Assembly: GCF_017744015.1 (NCBI RefSeq)
Contig: NZ_JAGHRA010000017.1
Coordinates: 1 to 64,000 of the forward strand
DNA length: 64,000 bases
Reading direction: 5' to 3'
DNA from: Paracoccus sp. R12_2
GTDB lineage: Bacteria > Pseudomonadota > Alphaproteobacteria > Rhodobacterales > Rhodobacteraceae
The position numbers and the translations under genes were made by a program. Every line of letters starts with the position of its first letter. Position 1 is the first letter of the stretch. Positions 51,495-60,898 of the stretch are shown in pieces. The notes below the pieces were generated by a model. The model was not told the DNA's origin. It searched no databases and saw only the letters and a list, made by a program, of their open reading frames with translations.

Positions 51495-52775
51495 ATGAAA
51501 CATACAGGTTGGCGCAAGCCGACACCGGGTCTTGGGGTTGCTGAGCAACTTGCCCAAGCCGGTGAACGGGTAGCAGTACCCAAAACACGAGCATTTGTCG
51601 CGCTCAAGCGCGTTGGTGCACATATCGGCCTGAAGGCTGGCGACATGATGCTCCTCGACACGCTCGGGGCCTTCACCCAGGCCCAGGACTGGGAGGAGGG
51701 GCAGCGCCCGATCGTCTGGGCGTCGAACGCCTATCTGATGGAGCGGACGGGCTTTTCGCTCTCCGCGCTCAAGCGCCATGCGCGGCGCCTGGCCGAGATC
51801 GGCGTGATTTCCTTTCAGGACAGCCCGAATGGCAAGCGGTGGGGCCGTAGGGACGCCGATGGGCGCATCGTTGAGGCGTATGGCTTCGATCTGTCGCCGC
51901 TTTCAGCCCGTGTCGAGGAGTTCGAGGAGCTTCATGCCGAGCTGCAGGCCGAGCGCGAGCTCTGCCAGCGCCTGAAGCGTCAGATTACGGTGGCACGCCG
52001 GATGATCCGCGCTCGGATTGAGGCGGCTATCAGCAGCGCGCTGCGCGGGCCCTGGAGCCAATTCACTGGACTCTTTGAGGAACTTCTGGACCGGCTTCCG
52101 CGTCGTCATGAAGCCTCTGAGCAGTTGGAACGGCTACTGTTGTGGTTCAAGGAACTTCAGGAACGGGTCGAAGCGGCCTATCTCAAGGCGACTGGTGCGA
52201 CAAAACCTGTGGAAAACATCGGTAACAAAGACACCCAAATCACAAAAAAGACTCAAGAAATGGACCCCAGGGAGGTCATTTCTGAACCTCATATACTAAT
52301 TACAAATCAACTTAATCCTGTAACTAGTAATTCCTCTAAAAAAGAGGAAGCGGCGGGCGTGGTACCCAATGCTCCACCCGAAGAGTGGGTTGATAGGGAG
52401 CTGGAAGACTGGGTTGCCGAGGTGCGCAAGAAGCGGACGGCGCTCGATCTGCCGACAATCATGCAGGCCTGTCCGGAATTCGCGTCCTGGGCGCGCAATA
52501 TGGGTGGATTCCTGAAGGATTGGGGCGACCTGCACCGCGTTGCCGGGCAACTCAGGCCGATGATCGGTATCTCAGAGCATGCCTGGAACGTAGCGCAGGA
52601 TCGAATGGGGACCCAAGTGGCCACGGCCGCATTTGCGCTCGTCTTCGAGAAGCACAGTGTCGGTGAGGTTGCCTCGCCGGGCGGATATCTTCGGGGCATG
52701 GTCGAGAAGGCTGGGGCAGGAGAGCTGCATTTGGAGCGTAGTTTCTATGGCAGGCTCAGCGGGCAGGCGGCGTGA
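51495..52775 (+). CDS. repC: RepC replication initiator
   Basis: 426 residues from ATG 51495 behind a strong GGAGGTGA site. The sequence matches RepC: KHTGWRKPTPGL at the start, ALKRVGAHIGLKAGDMMLLDTLGAF, RTGFSLSALKRHARRL and, near the end, FEKHSVGEVASPGGYLRGM (all in short outline). RepC is the essential initiator, and the replication origin is normally inside its gene; in this case the A+T-rich stretch near 52290-52350 is a candidate. The long leader overlaps the ctRNA, as expected. Confidence 0.93.
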   Translation: MKHTGWRKPTPGLGVAEQLAQAGERVAVPKTRAFVALKRVGAHIGLKAGDMMLLDTLGAFTQAQDWEEGQRPIVWASNAYLMERTGFSLSALKRHARRLAEIGVISFQDSPNGKRWGRRDADGRIVEAYGFDLSPLSARVEEFEELHAELQAERELCQRLKRQITVARRMIRARIEAAISSALRGPWSQFTGLFEELLDRLPRRHEASEQLERLLLWFKELQERVEAAYLKATGATKPVENIGNKDTQITKKTQEMDPREVISEPHILITNQLNPVTSNSSKKEEAAGVVPNAPPEEWVDRELEDWVAEVRKKRTALDLPTIMQACPEFASWARNMGGFLKDWGDLHRVAGQLRPMIGISEHAWNVAQDRMGTQVATAAFALVFEKHSVGEVASPGGYLRGMVEKAGAGELHLERSFYGRLSGQAA

Positions 52776-52830
52776 CGTATTGATAAATAAGTGGCATTGG
52801 CATATATTGCCAACAAAGGAGATCTGACAC

Positions 52831-53088
52831 ATGGTGACACGCAACGTTGTCCTGACCGAACCTCAGGATCAACTGGTTCAAGCCTTGGTGGCATCCGGGC
52901 GCTACCAGAACGTGAGTGAAGCAATGCGCGCTGGCCTGAGATTGCTGGAGCAGGAAGAAGCACAACTAGCCGGGATCCGGAAAGGTCTAATTGAAGGTCT
53001 GGCGCAGGCCAAGGCGGGCGATCTTGCGGAGGGAAGCGGCAAAGATGCGATCCGTAGGGCCTTTGCGACTGCGCGCGCGCGTTCATGA
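52831..53088 (+). CDS. ParD-like antitoxin
   Basis: 85 residues: a ribbon-helix-helix start (NVVLTEPQDQLVQALVASGRYQNVSEAMRAGLRLLE in outline) followed by a helical, charged tail that wraps the toxin. It overlaps the ParE-like gene by 4 bp. The pair would kill plasmid-free cells. Confidence 0.88.
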   Translation: MVTRNVVLTEPQDQLVQALVASGRYQNVSEAMRAGLRLLEQEEAQLAGIRKGLIEGLAQAKAGDLAEGSGKDAIRRAFATARARS

Positions 53089-53420
53089 GCCGATCCTTCC
53101 GGCTGACTCGTCGTGCGGAAGCTAGCCTCACTGAAATCGGCAGATGGACGATCGAGAATTTCGGGCTGCGCCAAGCGGAGCTTTACGAGGCCGAATTGCT
53201 CAACTGCTGTGAAAGAATTCTGAACGGCCAGGCCCATAGCCGGAGTTGCGCAGTTCTCGTTGATGATGTCGAAGACCTGCGGTTCATAAGGGCAGGGGAA
53301 CATTTCCTTGTGTTTCTGGATCGATCGGACGAGGTCATCATCGTGGATATCCTCCATTCCCGCAGCGATCTCCCTCGCCATGTTGCCTCACTTTCGGCTT
53401 TGAAGTCCGAAGACTCCTGA
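53085..53420 (+). CDS. ParE-like toxin
   Basis: 111 residues of the RelE/ParE fold: FRLTRRAEASLTEIGRWTIENFG, a middle CCERILNGQ helix and the C-terminal strand FLVFLDRSDEVIIVDILHSRSDLPRH. ParE toxins inhibit DNA gyrase. Second gene of the addiction pair just downstream of repABC. Confidence 0.87.
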   Translation: MSRSFRLTRRAEASLTEIGRWTIENFGLRQAELYEAELLNCCERILNGQAHSRSCAVLVDDVEDLRFIRAGEHFLVFLDRSDEVIIVDILHSRSDLPRHVASLSALKSEDS

Positions 53421-53426
53421 TCCACA

Positions 53427-54542
53427 TCACAACCCGGCTGCCTTCGTCAGGTTCACCCGGAACCTGTCTCGGCGACGCTGATAGCGGCGAGTCATCTCGG
53501 CCGAAGCGTGCCCCAGCTGCTTCTGGACATAGCGCTCGTCGACTTCGGCGGAGCTGGCGAGACCGGCGCGTAGGCTGTGGCCAGAGAACATAGCGAGGCG
53601 GTCTTTCTCAGGCAGGTCCGACCGGATGCCCGCGTCCAGGACCGTGCGCTTGATCAGCCGCGCAACGTGTTTGTCGTTGAGCCGCTTGTCAGAGGCGCGT
53701 TTGCCATCCCGCGAGGTGCCGACAAAGACAGGGCCGAAGTCGATCCTGGCGAAGTGCAGCCATTGCTCGAGTGCATGGACAGGGCAGGTCTGGTCCTTGG
53801 AGCCGCGGCCGATCTCAACCTCGCGCCAGCCGGTCTTTGCGTTCAGGGTCAGTACGACGCCCTTGTCGAAGATCTCGATCCAGCCGCCCGAGTCCGGCGT
53901 GTCGTCCTTGTGAACGTCGAGGCTGACAATTTCCGACCGACGCAGACCGCCCGCGTAGCCAATCAGCAGGATCGCCCGATCCCGCAAGCCGCGCAGGTCG
54001 TAGGGCAGGGCGGCGATCATCGCCAGAATATCCTCGGCCAGAATCGCTTCCTTCTGCACCGGCGGGCGCGCGTGCTTGCGTTTGATCCCAGCCAACACCG
54101 TCGCGATGTGGCGGTTCTTACGATCGAGGGTGAATCCGCGTTGCGCATAGTTCCAGGCGAGGCCGGAGAGGCGGCGATCGATCGTGCTGACCGACAGGGG
54201 GCGGGACGCCCACTGCGAAGGGGAGGGGCCTGACCCGGAGGCGAGATCGGCGAGGTAAAGGCCGATCATCTCGGATGAGGGGGGCAGGGGCTCCACTCCC
54301 TTCATCCGGCACCAGCGCGCAAAATGCGCCCAATCCTTGGCATAGGCCTTCAGCGTGTTGTCGGACGCTGCAGCGCGGGCATAGTCGCGGGCGGTGTCGA
54401 CCAGGCGATCAAGGCTGCCGGAGCCCGCGACATGGGAGGGCAGGGCGATCCCATCGCTTTTTTCTTGATTTCTCGCGTCGCCCTGAGCATTATGACTTGC
54501 ATCAGAGTTTGATGATGTCGATTTCTCGTCCTCTGCGGCCAT
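53427..54542 (-). CDS. Tyrosine recombinase (Cre/Xer-like), candidate multimer resolvase
   Basis: 371 residues. N-terminal SAM-like core-binding domain (NTLKAYAKDWAHFARWCRMK) and C-terminal catalytic domain with Arg in GGLRRSEIVSL, HxxR in GHSLRAGLASSA and the nucleophile Tyr in MTRRYQRRRD. All key residues of an active enzyme are present. A 13-7-13 inverted repeat lies 50 bp upstream of its start. In a repABC plasmid maintenance region the likely job is resolving plasmid multimers, although integration of a mobile element is an alternative. Confidence 0.9.
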   Translation of the reverse strand: MAAEDEKSTSSNSDASHNAQGDARNQEKSDGIALPSHVAGSGSLDRLVDTARDYARAAASDNTLKAYAKDWAHFARWCRMKGVEPLPPSSEMIGLYLADLASGSGPSPSQWASRPLSVSTIDRRLSGLAWNYAQRGFTLDRKNRHIATVLAGIKRKHARPPVQKEAILAEDILAMIAALPYDLRGLRDRAILLIGYAGGLRRSEIVSLDVHKDDTPDSGGWIEIFDKGVVLTLNAKTGWREVEIGRGSKDQTCPVHALEQWLHFARIDFGPVFVGTSRDGKRASDKRLNDKHVARLIKRTVLDAGIRSDLPEKDRLAMFSGHSLRAGLASSAEVDERYVQKQLGHASAEMTRRYQRRRDRFRVNLTKAAGL

Positions 54543-54591
54543 TTTCCAGTGAATCCAGCGATGAAATTAAACTGATTTTCAGCGTATCTTT

Positions 54592-54624
54592 TTATGTCCG
54601 ATAATACAAACTTATTGGACATAA
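54592..54624. repeat. lox/dif-like 13-7-13 inverted repeat, candidate recombination site
   Basis: Left arm TTATGTCCGATAA (54592-54604), centre TACAAAC (54605-54611), right arm TTATTGGACATAA (54612-54624). The arms are inverted copies with a single mismatch. This is the geometry of a core site for a tyrosine recombinase (loxP has 13-8-13). The recombinase gene starts 50 bp away, as in many recombinase-site modules. It could instead be a repressor site. Confidence 0.7.
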
Positions 54625-54698
54625 CGAGGAACTGCAAAGCGAGGCGGTTTGCACATCATATTGTGGACGAAAGCGCCGCGCTGATGTAGGCTTCAGGC

Positions 54699-55583
54699 AT
54701 GACTTTTTCCCGACCAGATCACACCAGCGACCTCGACACGTTACCCCGGATGCCTGCCTGGGTCACCTCTGCACGCGCTGAAACCCTTGAAGATGTTGCG
54801 TTTTTGTCGGGCGCGGCGCTGAACCACCTGCATCTTGTGTTGGGACGCGTGGAGGTGCCCCAAGCCTTGTTGTCGGACCGGCTCGCGCTGCGCGCGGCCG
54901 AAGCGTGTGTCGCGTTTTCCGGCCGACCGGAGCGGGCAGGGGAGCTGCGCGACGTCGTGCACCTTCTGCGCCCCGGCGATCTGCCCGGACCGGCGGGGGA
55001 AACCTACCTGGCTTGGCGCCGCGCGGCGGAACGGCCGGTGTCAGTCAAGGCTCTGCATCGCGCGCTGCGCGGACAGGAGGTTGCACAGATAGCAGGCTGG
55101 CTCGACGCGGGGCAGGGGGCGCCAGTCACCCGTGCGGCAATGGTGCTGGAGGCGGTGCTGACGGAGGGGCCCCGTGCCGATGTGTCGGCGCTGATCCTCG
55201 CGGATGCGGCGCTCGCGCAGGCGCTTGGTTGGGGGCATCTTGTGCCGCTGCTGGCTGCGGGCCTGAAGCGCGCTGACCTGCGCAAGCATGGCGACGACCT
55301 TCGCTTGGCTTGTCATCGGGCACTCATCTTTTCGGCGATCGAGTCGGTGCGGCAGGCCGCCGACCTCACGCGCCGAGCTGCGCATCTGAAAGCCGTCGCG
55401 CTGAAGCTGCGGGCCAAGGGGGCAGGGGGCGCGGTTGACATGTTCCTGACCCGCGATGCGGTGGCGCCTTCGGCCTTGCCCTTGCCGGATCGCGCCGCGC
55501 GGCGGCTCTGCGACCGGTTGGTCGACCTCGGCGCGGTGCGCGAGCTGACCGGGCGCGATACCTTCCGGCTCTATGGGGTGTAG
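54699..55583 (+). CDS. DUF1403 family protein
   Basis: 294 residues, almost all helical and Ala/Leu/Arg-rich (LALRAAEACVAFSGRPERAGELRD, RAAMVLEAVL). It matches what I know as DUF1403, an alphaproteobacterial plasmid family of unknown role. The C-terminal DRLVDLGAVRELTGRDTFRLYG ends in a small HTH-like wing. The next gene, an ScpB homologue, starts 2 bp after its stop, so the two very likely act together. Confidence 0.8.
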   Translation: MTFSRPDHTSDLDTLPRMPAWVTSARAETLEDVAFLSGAALNHLHLVLGRVEVPQALLSDRLALRAAEACVAFSGRPERAGELRDVVHLLRPGDLPGPAGETYLAWRRAAERPVSVKALHRALRGQEVAQIAGWLDAGQGAPVTRAAMVLEAVLTEGPRADVSALILADAALAQALGWGHLVPLLAAGLKRADLRKHGDDLRLACHRALIFSAIESVRQAADLTRRAAHLKAVALKLRAKGAGGAVDMFLTRDAVAPSALPLPDRAARRLCDRLVDLGAVRELTGRDTFRLYGV

Positions 55584-55585
55584 CT

Positions 55586-56200
55586 ATGGCGAAGGATCGC
55601 TCGGAACCTGACCTGGACCTCGAATTGGCCGACCTGCCGCCGGAGCTGCGCTGGCGGGAGTGGATGCGCCGGATCGAGGCGGTGCTCTTTGCCTCTGCCT
55701 CGCCGGTGCCGCGCGAGGATCTGGCGCGGGTCGTGGGGCAGGGGGCCTCGGTTGACCTGCTCGTCGAGGACCTCGCCGCCGAGCTGGAGGGGCGGGCTTT
55801 TGAAGTTGCGTGGGTCGCTGGCGGCTGGATATTCCGCACGCGCGCCACCTACGCCCCCGCGATCCGCGCGGCGGCAGATATCGGGGACCAATTGCTGGAC
55901 CTGAGCGAATTCGACGTCGCGGTCCTGGCCGCCATCGCTTACCACCAGCCGATCACCCGCGACGCACTGAAGGATATCTTCGGCAAGGAGATCAGCCGTG
56001 ACCTGATCGGACGGCTGCATGCGCGCGACCTGATCGGGACTGGGCCGCGGTCGCCGCGACGCGGCGCTCCCTATACCTTCGTCACCACGGAGCAGTTCCT
56101 GGTTGCCTTCGGATTGGAGTCCCTGCGCGATCTTCCCGATCGGGAGCAGCTGGAGGATGCGGGGGTTGTGGCGGAAGCTTCACAAGTCGATTTCGGGTAA
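55586..56200 (+). CDS. Plasmid-borne ScpB homologue
   Basis: 204 residues with the tandem winged-helix pattern of ScpB, the SMC-kleisin partner: IEAVLFASASPVPREDLARVVG, WIFRTRATYAPAIRAA and VLAAIAYHQPITRDALKDIFGKEIS-like second wing (in outline) ending with the RGAPYTFVTTEQFLVAFGL strand. There is no ScpA gene or SMC gene nearby; the DUF1403 protein is the obvious partner. A plasmid-specific condensin-like factor is inference. Confidence 0.85.
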   Translation: MAKDRSEPDLDLELADLPPELRWREWMRRIEAVLFASASPVPREDLARVVGQGASVDLLVEDLAAELEGRAFEVAWVAGGWIFRTRATYAPAIRAAADIGDQLLDLSEFDVAVLAAIAYHQPITRDALKDIFGKEISRDLIGRLHARDLIGTGPRSPRRGAPYTFVTTEQFLVAFGLESLRDLPDREQLEDAGVVAEASQVDFG

Positions 56201-56605
56201 CGCGTTGCCGGTTTCCATTGCCATGCCTGACACAAACTCGGTAGTTCTGCTTATCGTTTCATCCGCAGTGCAACGATTCATGCGGAGAGCCAGAAATATT
56301 CACAATTTCAATGTGATAATCGTTGCAGACCTGTGAAGACGTCCACTTGCTCTATTCTGGTCGAGAGGATGTTGTCGCGTACGCTCGCGAGCAGTTCTTC
56401 GTCTGTTTTGGGCTGGAAGACCTTTGCGACCGGGAGCAACTGGCGAAGGCCGTGGTGGTCGCTTCGTCGTGAGAGCGATGCGGTGTTCGCATGCTGTGAC
56501 CCGTTTACACGATCTAAACGAATTTCGAATATTTCGAGTGTTGCGATTGTTTCGAAGGACGGATAGCCTATATCCAACACGAGACGATAGAACCGGAGAG
56601 AGAAG
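56201..56605. promoter_or_regulatory. Region upstream of the HTH/PIN pair
   Basis: About 400 bp without a supported gene. Near its end three copies of TTTCGA (56523, 56532 and 56550) lie close together, with TTCGAA palindromes at two of them, which could be the autoregulatory operator of the toxin-antitoxin pair. A ribosome site GGAGAGAGAAG precedes the start at 56606. Confidence 0.4.
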
Positions 56606-57070
56606 ATGAACGCCCTCAGAAAAGAGGCGTTCTTTGATCGTTTGCCCGACGAGGTAGAGATCAAGAACGCCGAACAACTCAGAACGATTGTGGCCTCCCA
56701 GATCAAGGAAGGCGAACCGACAAAGCTGTCGCTCGCCCTGGAAGACGGCGAAGTTCGCACCGTGACGCTTGCGCCGGCCTTGACGGCTTCGCTACTCGAA
56801 GTGCTGCGGCTTGTCTCGAGCGGTCGCGGGTTTCGGATGATCCCCGTCGAGTCAGAGCTGACCACGCAGCAGGCGGCGGACCTTCTCAATGTGTCCCGGC
56901 CGTTCCTAGTGAAGCTTCTCGAGGAAGGCGAGATTCCCTTTGCGAAGACCGGCCGTCATCGCCGGGTTCGTGCCGACGACCTCTTTGCCTACAAGGAGAA
57001 GCGTGACGCGTCTCGCTCTGATGCTTTGAGTGACCTTGCTGCAATGGATGCGGAAGAAGGTCTTGTATGA
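56606..57070 (+). CDS. Antitoxin with excisionase-type HTH
   Basis: 154 residues. N-terminal part is helical; the C-terminal part has the excisionase-like DNA-binding motif SELTTQQAADLLNVSRPFLVKLLEEGEIPF (in outline) and TGRHRRVRADDLFAYKE. It overlaps the PIN-domain gene by 4 bp. Pairs of this kind form a type II toxin-antitoxin system in which the HTH protein is the antitoxin and autorepressor. Confidence 0.85.
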   Translation: MNALRKEAFFDRLPDEVEIKNAEQLRTIVASQIKEGEPTKLSLALEDGEVRTVTLAPALTASLLEVLRLVSSGRGFRMIPVESELTTQQAADLLNVSRPFLVKLLEEGEIPFAKTGRHRRVRADDLFAYKEKRDASRSDALSDLAAMDAEEGLV

Positions 57071-57642
57071 GCCGACACGCTGATCGGTTCACGGCGCTCC
57101 TCGATGCCTGCGTCCTGGGCGGAGCGCTTCGCAGAAACATGCTCCTGAGCCTGGCCGAGGCTGGTTTGTTCCGGCCTCGGTGGAGCAGTCGCATCCTTGA
57201 CGAGACTCAGAAAGCGATCACCCAGATCACCAAGGGCGAAACCGATGGGTCCCGGCAAAGGGCGGCAATCGAGGCAGCATTCCCTGAAGCTCTGGTGACT
57301 GGTTATGAGATCTTCGAAGACAAGCTCGCGTTACCCGACCCCAACGACAACCACGTGCTGGCAGCGGCCATCGCGACGTCTGCTTCAGTCATCGTGACGG
57401 ACAATCTTGCCGACTTTCCTTCCGCGGTTCTGGACCCGCACTCCATCCAGGCGATTTCCGCCGACGACTTCATCGCCGATACAATCGAGTTGGATCCCTC
57501 CGAGGCCATAATGGCCCTGCGCCGGATGAGGGAGCGCTTCAAGAATCCGGCGCTCGATGTCGCGACATTGATCCACAAGTCCGAAGCGCAGGGCTTGTTG
57601 CAGGTCGCAACCTTCATGGACGAGTACCAGTCGTTCTTGTGA
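57067..57642 (+). CDS. PIN-domain toxin
   Basis: 191 residues. PIN fold with acidic residues in ALLDACVLGGALRRNMLL, the middle acidic EDKLALPDPNDNHVLAAAI and VIVTDNLADFP, consistent with the four Asp/Glu of the VapC-type ribonuclease active site. Longer than a minimal VapC by a C-terminal helical extension. It is the toxin of the upstream HTH protein. Confidence 0.85.
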   Translation: MSRHADRFTALLDACVLGGALRRNMLLSLAEAGLFRPRWSSRILDETQKAITQITKGETDGSRQRAAIEAAFPEALVTGYEIFEDKLALPDPNDNHVLAAAIATSASVIVTDNLADFPSAVLDPHSIQAISADDFIADTIELDPSEAIMALRRMRERFKNPALDVATLIHKSEAQGLLQVATFMDEYQSFL

Positions 57643-57761
57643 GGAGAAGACCGGTGGGTGTTATCGCAAAGGCATACGGTACTGTCGGCGATGGTAGTTT
57701 ACTTTATTTCCCGCCGGACGTGCTAAGCGGTCCGTGGTAATCTGTCACCACTGATCGATCT

Positions 57762-57917
57762 TCAGCCGAGGATTTTCTCTAACTCTTCGCCTTGGGCGGT
57801 GTGCTTCTCGGGGTTCTCTGCTTTCAGCTTGTTCACGTTGATGAGCTTCCATCTGACCGCTGGAAGCTCCGCCGCTTGAGGGCGACCGATCGCGTCGAAG
57901 TCGGGATCGCCTTTATG
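57762..57917 (-). pseudogene. 3' remnant of a minus-strand gene cut by the IS66 element
   Basis: A minus-strand frame enters from the IS66 end at 57917 and stops at 57762-57764. It reads about 50 residues ending LPAVRWKLINVNKLKAENP and AQGEELEKILG. The codon use is coding-like but there is no start, so this is the truncated C-terminus of a lost protein. The motif recalls nucleotidyltransferase (AbiEii-type) tails, but I am not sure. Confidence 0.5.
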
Positions 57918-57941
57918 GTAAGCATCAAGGGAACCCCCTCT
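57918..57941 (+). repeat. IS66 left terminal inverted repeat
   Basis: 24-bp end; matches the right end (60899-60922, inverted) at 22 of 24 positions. Begins GTAAGC, as IS66 ends usually do. Confidence 0.85.
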
Positions 57942-58014
57942 ATTTTGGGCTGATTTGAGGTGCGATTATTGCGCGAGGCTGGCGATTTGACTGGCGCAAT
58001 ATGAGGGTTTTGAG

Positions 58015-58380
58015 ATGAGTAAACGGCGGGTTGGGCGGGGTTCCAAATACTCGGATGAGTTCAAGCGGCGGTTGGTGGCAGAGAGCCAAGCCGATGGTGT
58101 CAGTGTGCCGATGGTTTCTCGCCGTCATGGCGTGCCGACAAGCCGGATTTATTCGTGGCGCAGCGATGACAGGTTTCAACCCGATGGGTCTGATGATGCC
58201 GGGTTCATGCCTGTTGAGATTTCAGGCGGCGATCACGATGCAGTACCGATGCTGCCGGAAGCGCGGCCTACAGCCAGCTCCCGGATAGAGATCACGCTGG
58301 AGAATGGGCGCAAGCTGAGCGTTAGCGACGGGGTTGATGCTGGCTTTGTGCTGGAACTGGCGCGGGGGCTGGCGGCATGA
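58015..58380 (+). CDS. tnpA: IS66 TnpA (orfA) HTH protein
   Basis: 121 residues: an IS3/IS66-type HTH ([30 protein letters not shown] in outline) and a C-terminal tail [20 protein letters not shown]. It is the first of three IS66 genes; it overlaps TnpB by 4 bp. Needed together with TnpB for transposition in several IS66 elements. Confidence 0.9.
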   Translation: MSKRRVGRGSKYSDEFKRRLVAESQADGVSVPMVSRRHGVPTSRIYSWRSDDRFQPDGSDDAGFMPVEISGGDHDAVPMLPEARPTASSRIEITLENGRKLSVSDGVDAGFVLELARGLAA

Positions 58381-58724
58381 TCCCTGTTCTGGCGGATGCG
58401 AAGATCTGGCTGGCGGCGGGTGTGACGGACATGCGGCGTGGGTTCAACGGTCTGGCGGCACAGACCGCGCAGGTTCTGGCGGGCGATCCCTATTCCGGCC
58501 ATCTGTTTTTGTTCCGGGGACGGCGAGGTGATCAGATCAAGATGATCTGGTGGGACGGTCAGGGTGCATGCTTGTTCACCAAGCGCTTGGAGCGGGGTCG
58601 GTTTGTCTGGCCCACGGCCAGCGAGGGTAAAATCAACCTGAGCCGCGCGCAGTTGGCCATGCTGATGGAAGGCATAGACTGGCGCATGCCGCAGAAGACA
58701 TGGCGGCCCGCGATGGTGGGCTGA
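58377..58724 (+). CDS. tnpB: IS66 TnpB (orfB) accessory protein
   Basis: 115 residues of the IS66 Orf2 family: [54 protein letters not shown]. Full length. The family is the classic second gene of IS66 elements and lies between tnpA and the transposase. Confidence 0.93.
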   Translation: MIPVLADAKIWLAAGVTDMRRGFNGLAAQTAQVLAGDPYSGHLFLFRGRRGDQIKMIWWDGQGACLFTKRLERGRFVWPTASEGKINLSRAQLAMLMEGIDWRMPQKTWRPAMVG

Positions 58725-58793
58725 GGCAATGTTTTATGGGCTTTCTTGCTGTTTTGGGATTCCCCCTGATGTCCGATTTTGCTATGGAATGGC

Positions 58794-60497
58794 ATGCGTA
58801 AGACCCCTCCAAATCTGGCTGATCTGCCACCTGACGTGCAGGCCTTTGTAGCCGCACAAGCGGCGGAACTGGCCCGTAAGGATGCGGAGTTGTTGGGCCA
58901 ATCGTTGAGCCATGCCTCCGCCCAAAAACGCCTCAAGGATGAGATGGAAGCCGCCCTTGCTGCCGAGCGCACCGCCCATGCGCGGGCCATCCAGAGCCGA
59001 GATACCCTCATTGCTGATCTGCGCTTGCAATTGCATGGTCACAAAAAGCACCGCTTTGGGTCAAAGTCGGAAAGCAGCGCGCAACTGGCGCTGGAACTGA
59101 TCCTCGAAGAGTTGGAGATCGAGCAAGCCGCAGAGACTGAAGGTGATGGTGAGGGCCAGACGTCTTCCGAGGCAGACGTCCCAAAGCCGCCGCGCACCCC
59201 GCGCAAACGCAAGCCTTTCCCAAAGGGGCTTAAGCGGGTCAAGAAGACCATCACCCCCGGTGAGACCTGTGAAGACTGTGGTGGCCGCTTCAGGGAGCTG
59301 GGAACAGATGTTCTGGAAGAGTTGGAATATGTTCCAGGCCATTACATCGTCAATCAGATCAACCGCCCGCGTTTGGCCTGTAGCTGCTGTGACAAGGTGG
59401 TTCAGGCGGAGATGCCAAGCCGCCCCATCCCCAAGAGCTTTGTGGGTCCCGCGCTGATGGCGCATATCCTGTGCTGCAAATACGGCTATCACCTGCCGCT
59501 CTATCGCCAAAGCCAGATGTTTGAGAACGAAGGCATCGACCTGAGCGGATCGCTCATGGCCCTCTGGGTGGGCAAATGCACCAAGCTGCTTGAACGCGTG
59601 GCAGATGCCATCCGTGACCATGTGTTTGAGGCACAAGCCATCTTCATGGATGATACCACGGTCAAGCTGCTCCAGAAGGGCAAAGGGCGTGGCAAAAACA
59701 AGAGCAAAACCGCACGGCTATGGGTCTATGCCCGAGATGAGAGCGCCTGGTCCGGGGCCGCGCCACCCGCCGTGTGGTATCAGTTCTCCACCAACCGAGG
59801 TGCGGAACACCCGAGCGAACATCTCAAATCCTACACGGGCTACGCCCATGCGGACGCCTATGCAGGCTATAACGATGCCTACCGCACGGGGCGCATCAAG
59901 GAGATGGCCTGTATGGCCCATGTGCGACGGGAGTTTTATGCCCTGTATGAAAGCCTGAAGCTGCCTGTGGCGGGCGAAGCGGTCTTGCGCATTCGAAAGC
60001 TCTATGACGTTGAAACACAGGCACGGTTCCTACCACCCCATGAGCGCGTGGCCCTGCGTCAGGAACTCGCCAAGCCCATCTTTGATGATCTGGAGATCTG
60101 GCTCAAGGAGCAGTTGGGTAAAATCTCCGGCAAGACGCCACTGGCTAAGGCCATCCGATATGCCCTCGCGCGCCTGCCAAAGGCACGGCCTTATCTCGAC
60201 AACGGCTTCTTGGAAATCGACAATAACACAGCCGAGCGGGCAGTGCGTCCTGTGGCCGTTGGAAGAAAGAACTACCTCTTCATGGGGTCAGAGGCAGGCG
60301 GCAAATCCGCAGCAATCGCCTATACTCTCATCGAGACCGCAAAGATGAACAACGTCAATCCCGAAGCCTGGCTCGCTTGGGTGCTCGAACGCATCCAGGA
60401 TCATCCCGTCAATCGCATCCCCCTGTTGCTACCTTGGGCATCTCAGGGCATGATCAACGCGCAGAATGCTGAGGTCGGGGATCAACACGCCGCCTGA
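58794..60497 (+). CDS. tnpC: IS66 TnpC transposase
   Basis: 567 residues from ATG 58794 (58779 is an alternative). N-terminal coiled coil, leucine-rich [22 protein letters not shown], then zinc-binding CEDCGGRF and CSCCDK, and a DDE domain: [10 protein letters not shown] (first Asp), [13 protein letters not shown] (second) and [19 protein letters not shown] with the Glu. All catalytic residues are present and the frame is open, so the transposase may be active. Confidence 0.95.
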   Translation: MRKTPPNLADLPPDVQAFVAAQAAELARKDAELLGQSLSHASAQKRLKDEMEAALAAERTAHARAIQSRDTLIADLRLQLHGHKKHRFGSKSESSAQLALELILEELEIEQAAETEGDGEGQTSSEADVPKPPRTPRKRKPFPKGLKRVKKTITPGETCEDCGGRFRELGTDVLEELEYVPGHYIVNQINRPRLACSCCDKVVQAEMPSRPIPKSFVGPALMAHILCCKYGYHLPLYRQSQMFENEGIDLSGSLMALWVGKCTKLLERVADAIRDHVFEAQAIFMDDTTVKLLQKGKGRGKNKSKTARLWVYARDESAWSGAAPPAVWYQFSTNRGAEHPSEHLKSYTGYAHADAYAGYNDAYRTGRIKEMACMAHVRREFYALYESLKLPVAGEAVLRIRKLYDVETQARFLPPHERVALRQELAKPIFDDLEIWLKEQLGKISGKTPLAKAIRYALARLPKARPYLDNGFLEIDNNTAERAVRPVAVGRKNYLFMGSEAGGKSAAIAYTLIETAKMNNVNPEAWLAWVLERIQDHPVNRIPLLLPWASQGMINAQNAEVGDQHAA

Positions 60498-60529
60498 TCA
60501 AACTTTTCATTGACGCCTATGGAGGTAAA

Positions 60530-60859
60530 ATGGCTTGGGTTTACTTGTTCTTTGCGGGTCTTCTTGAATGTGGGTGGGTAATTGGTCTGAAATACACTCA
60601 AGGCTTCACGAAACTTCAGCCATCTGTCCTGACCGTGCTCGCAATGATCGCAAGCTTCTGGCTCTTGGCTGAAGCAATGAAAGACATTCCCGTAGGTACT
60701 GCATATGCCGTTTGGGCAGGTATTGGGGCTGTGGGCGTTGCTATTATTGGAATGACCATCTTGGGAGAGCAAAAAGACTTGGCTCGTGTCGCCTGTCTTC
60801 TCTTGATTGTTGCTGGGATTGTTGGGCTGAAACTGGTCGGAACCACGGCCAATCATTAG
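60530..60859 (+). CDS. SMR-family exporter, Gdx/SugE type (inside the IS66 element)
   Basis: 109 residues with four membrane helices. The first helix has the Glu14-type residue in [18 protein letters not shown], a Gdx (SugE) signature (the W-x-x-GLK motif separates it from EmrE). The third helix has [15 protein letters not shown]. Gdx proteins export guanidinium; the wider family also exports quaternary ammonium compounds. A GGAGG site lies just upstream. No guanidine riboswitch precedes it, so expression probably comes from the IS transcript. Confidence 0.9.
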   Translation: MAWVYLFFAGLLECGWVIGLKYTQGFTKLQPSVLTVLAMIASFWLLAEAMKDIPVGTAYAVWAGIGAVGVAIIGMTILGEQKDLARVACLLLIVAGIVGLKLVGTTANH

Positions 60860-60898
60860 CGCCGAATGACAATCAACGAGCTGCTATGATCACAGTGC

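Noticed and set aside
60500-60530. Guanidine riboswitch before the SMR exporter
   Set aside because: Only about 30 bases lie between the tnpC stop and the start codon, too short for any known guanidine riboswitch.
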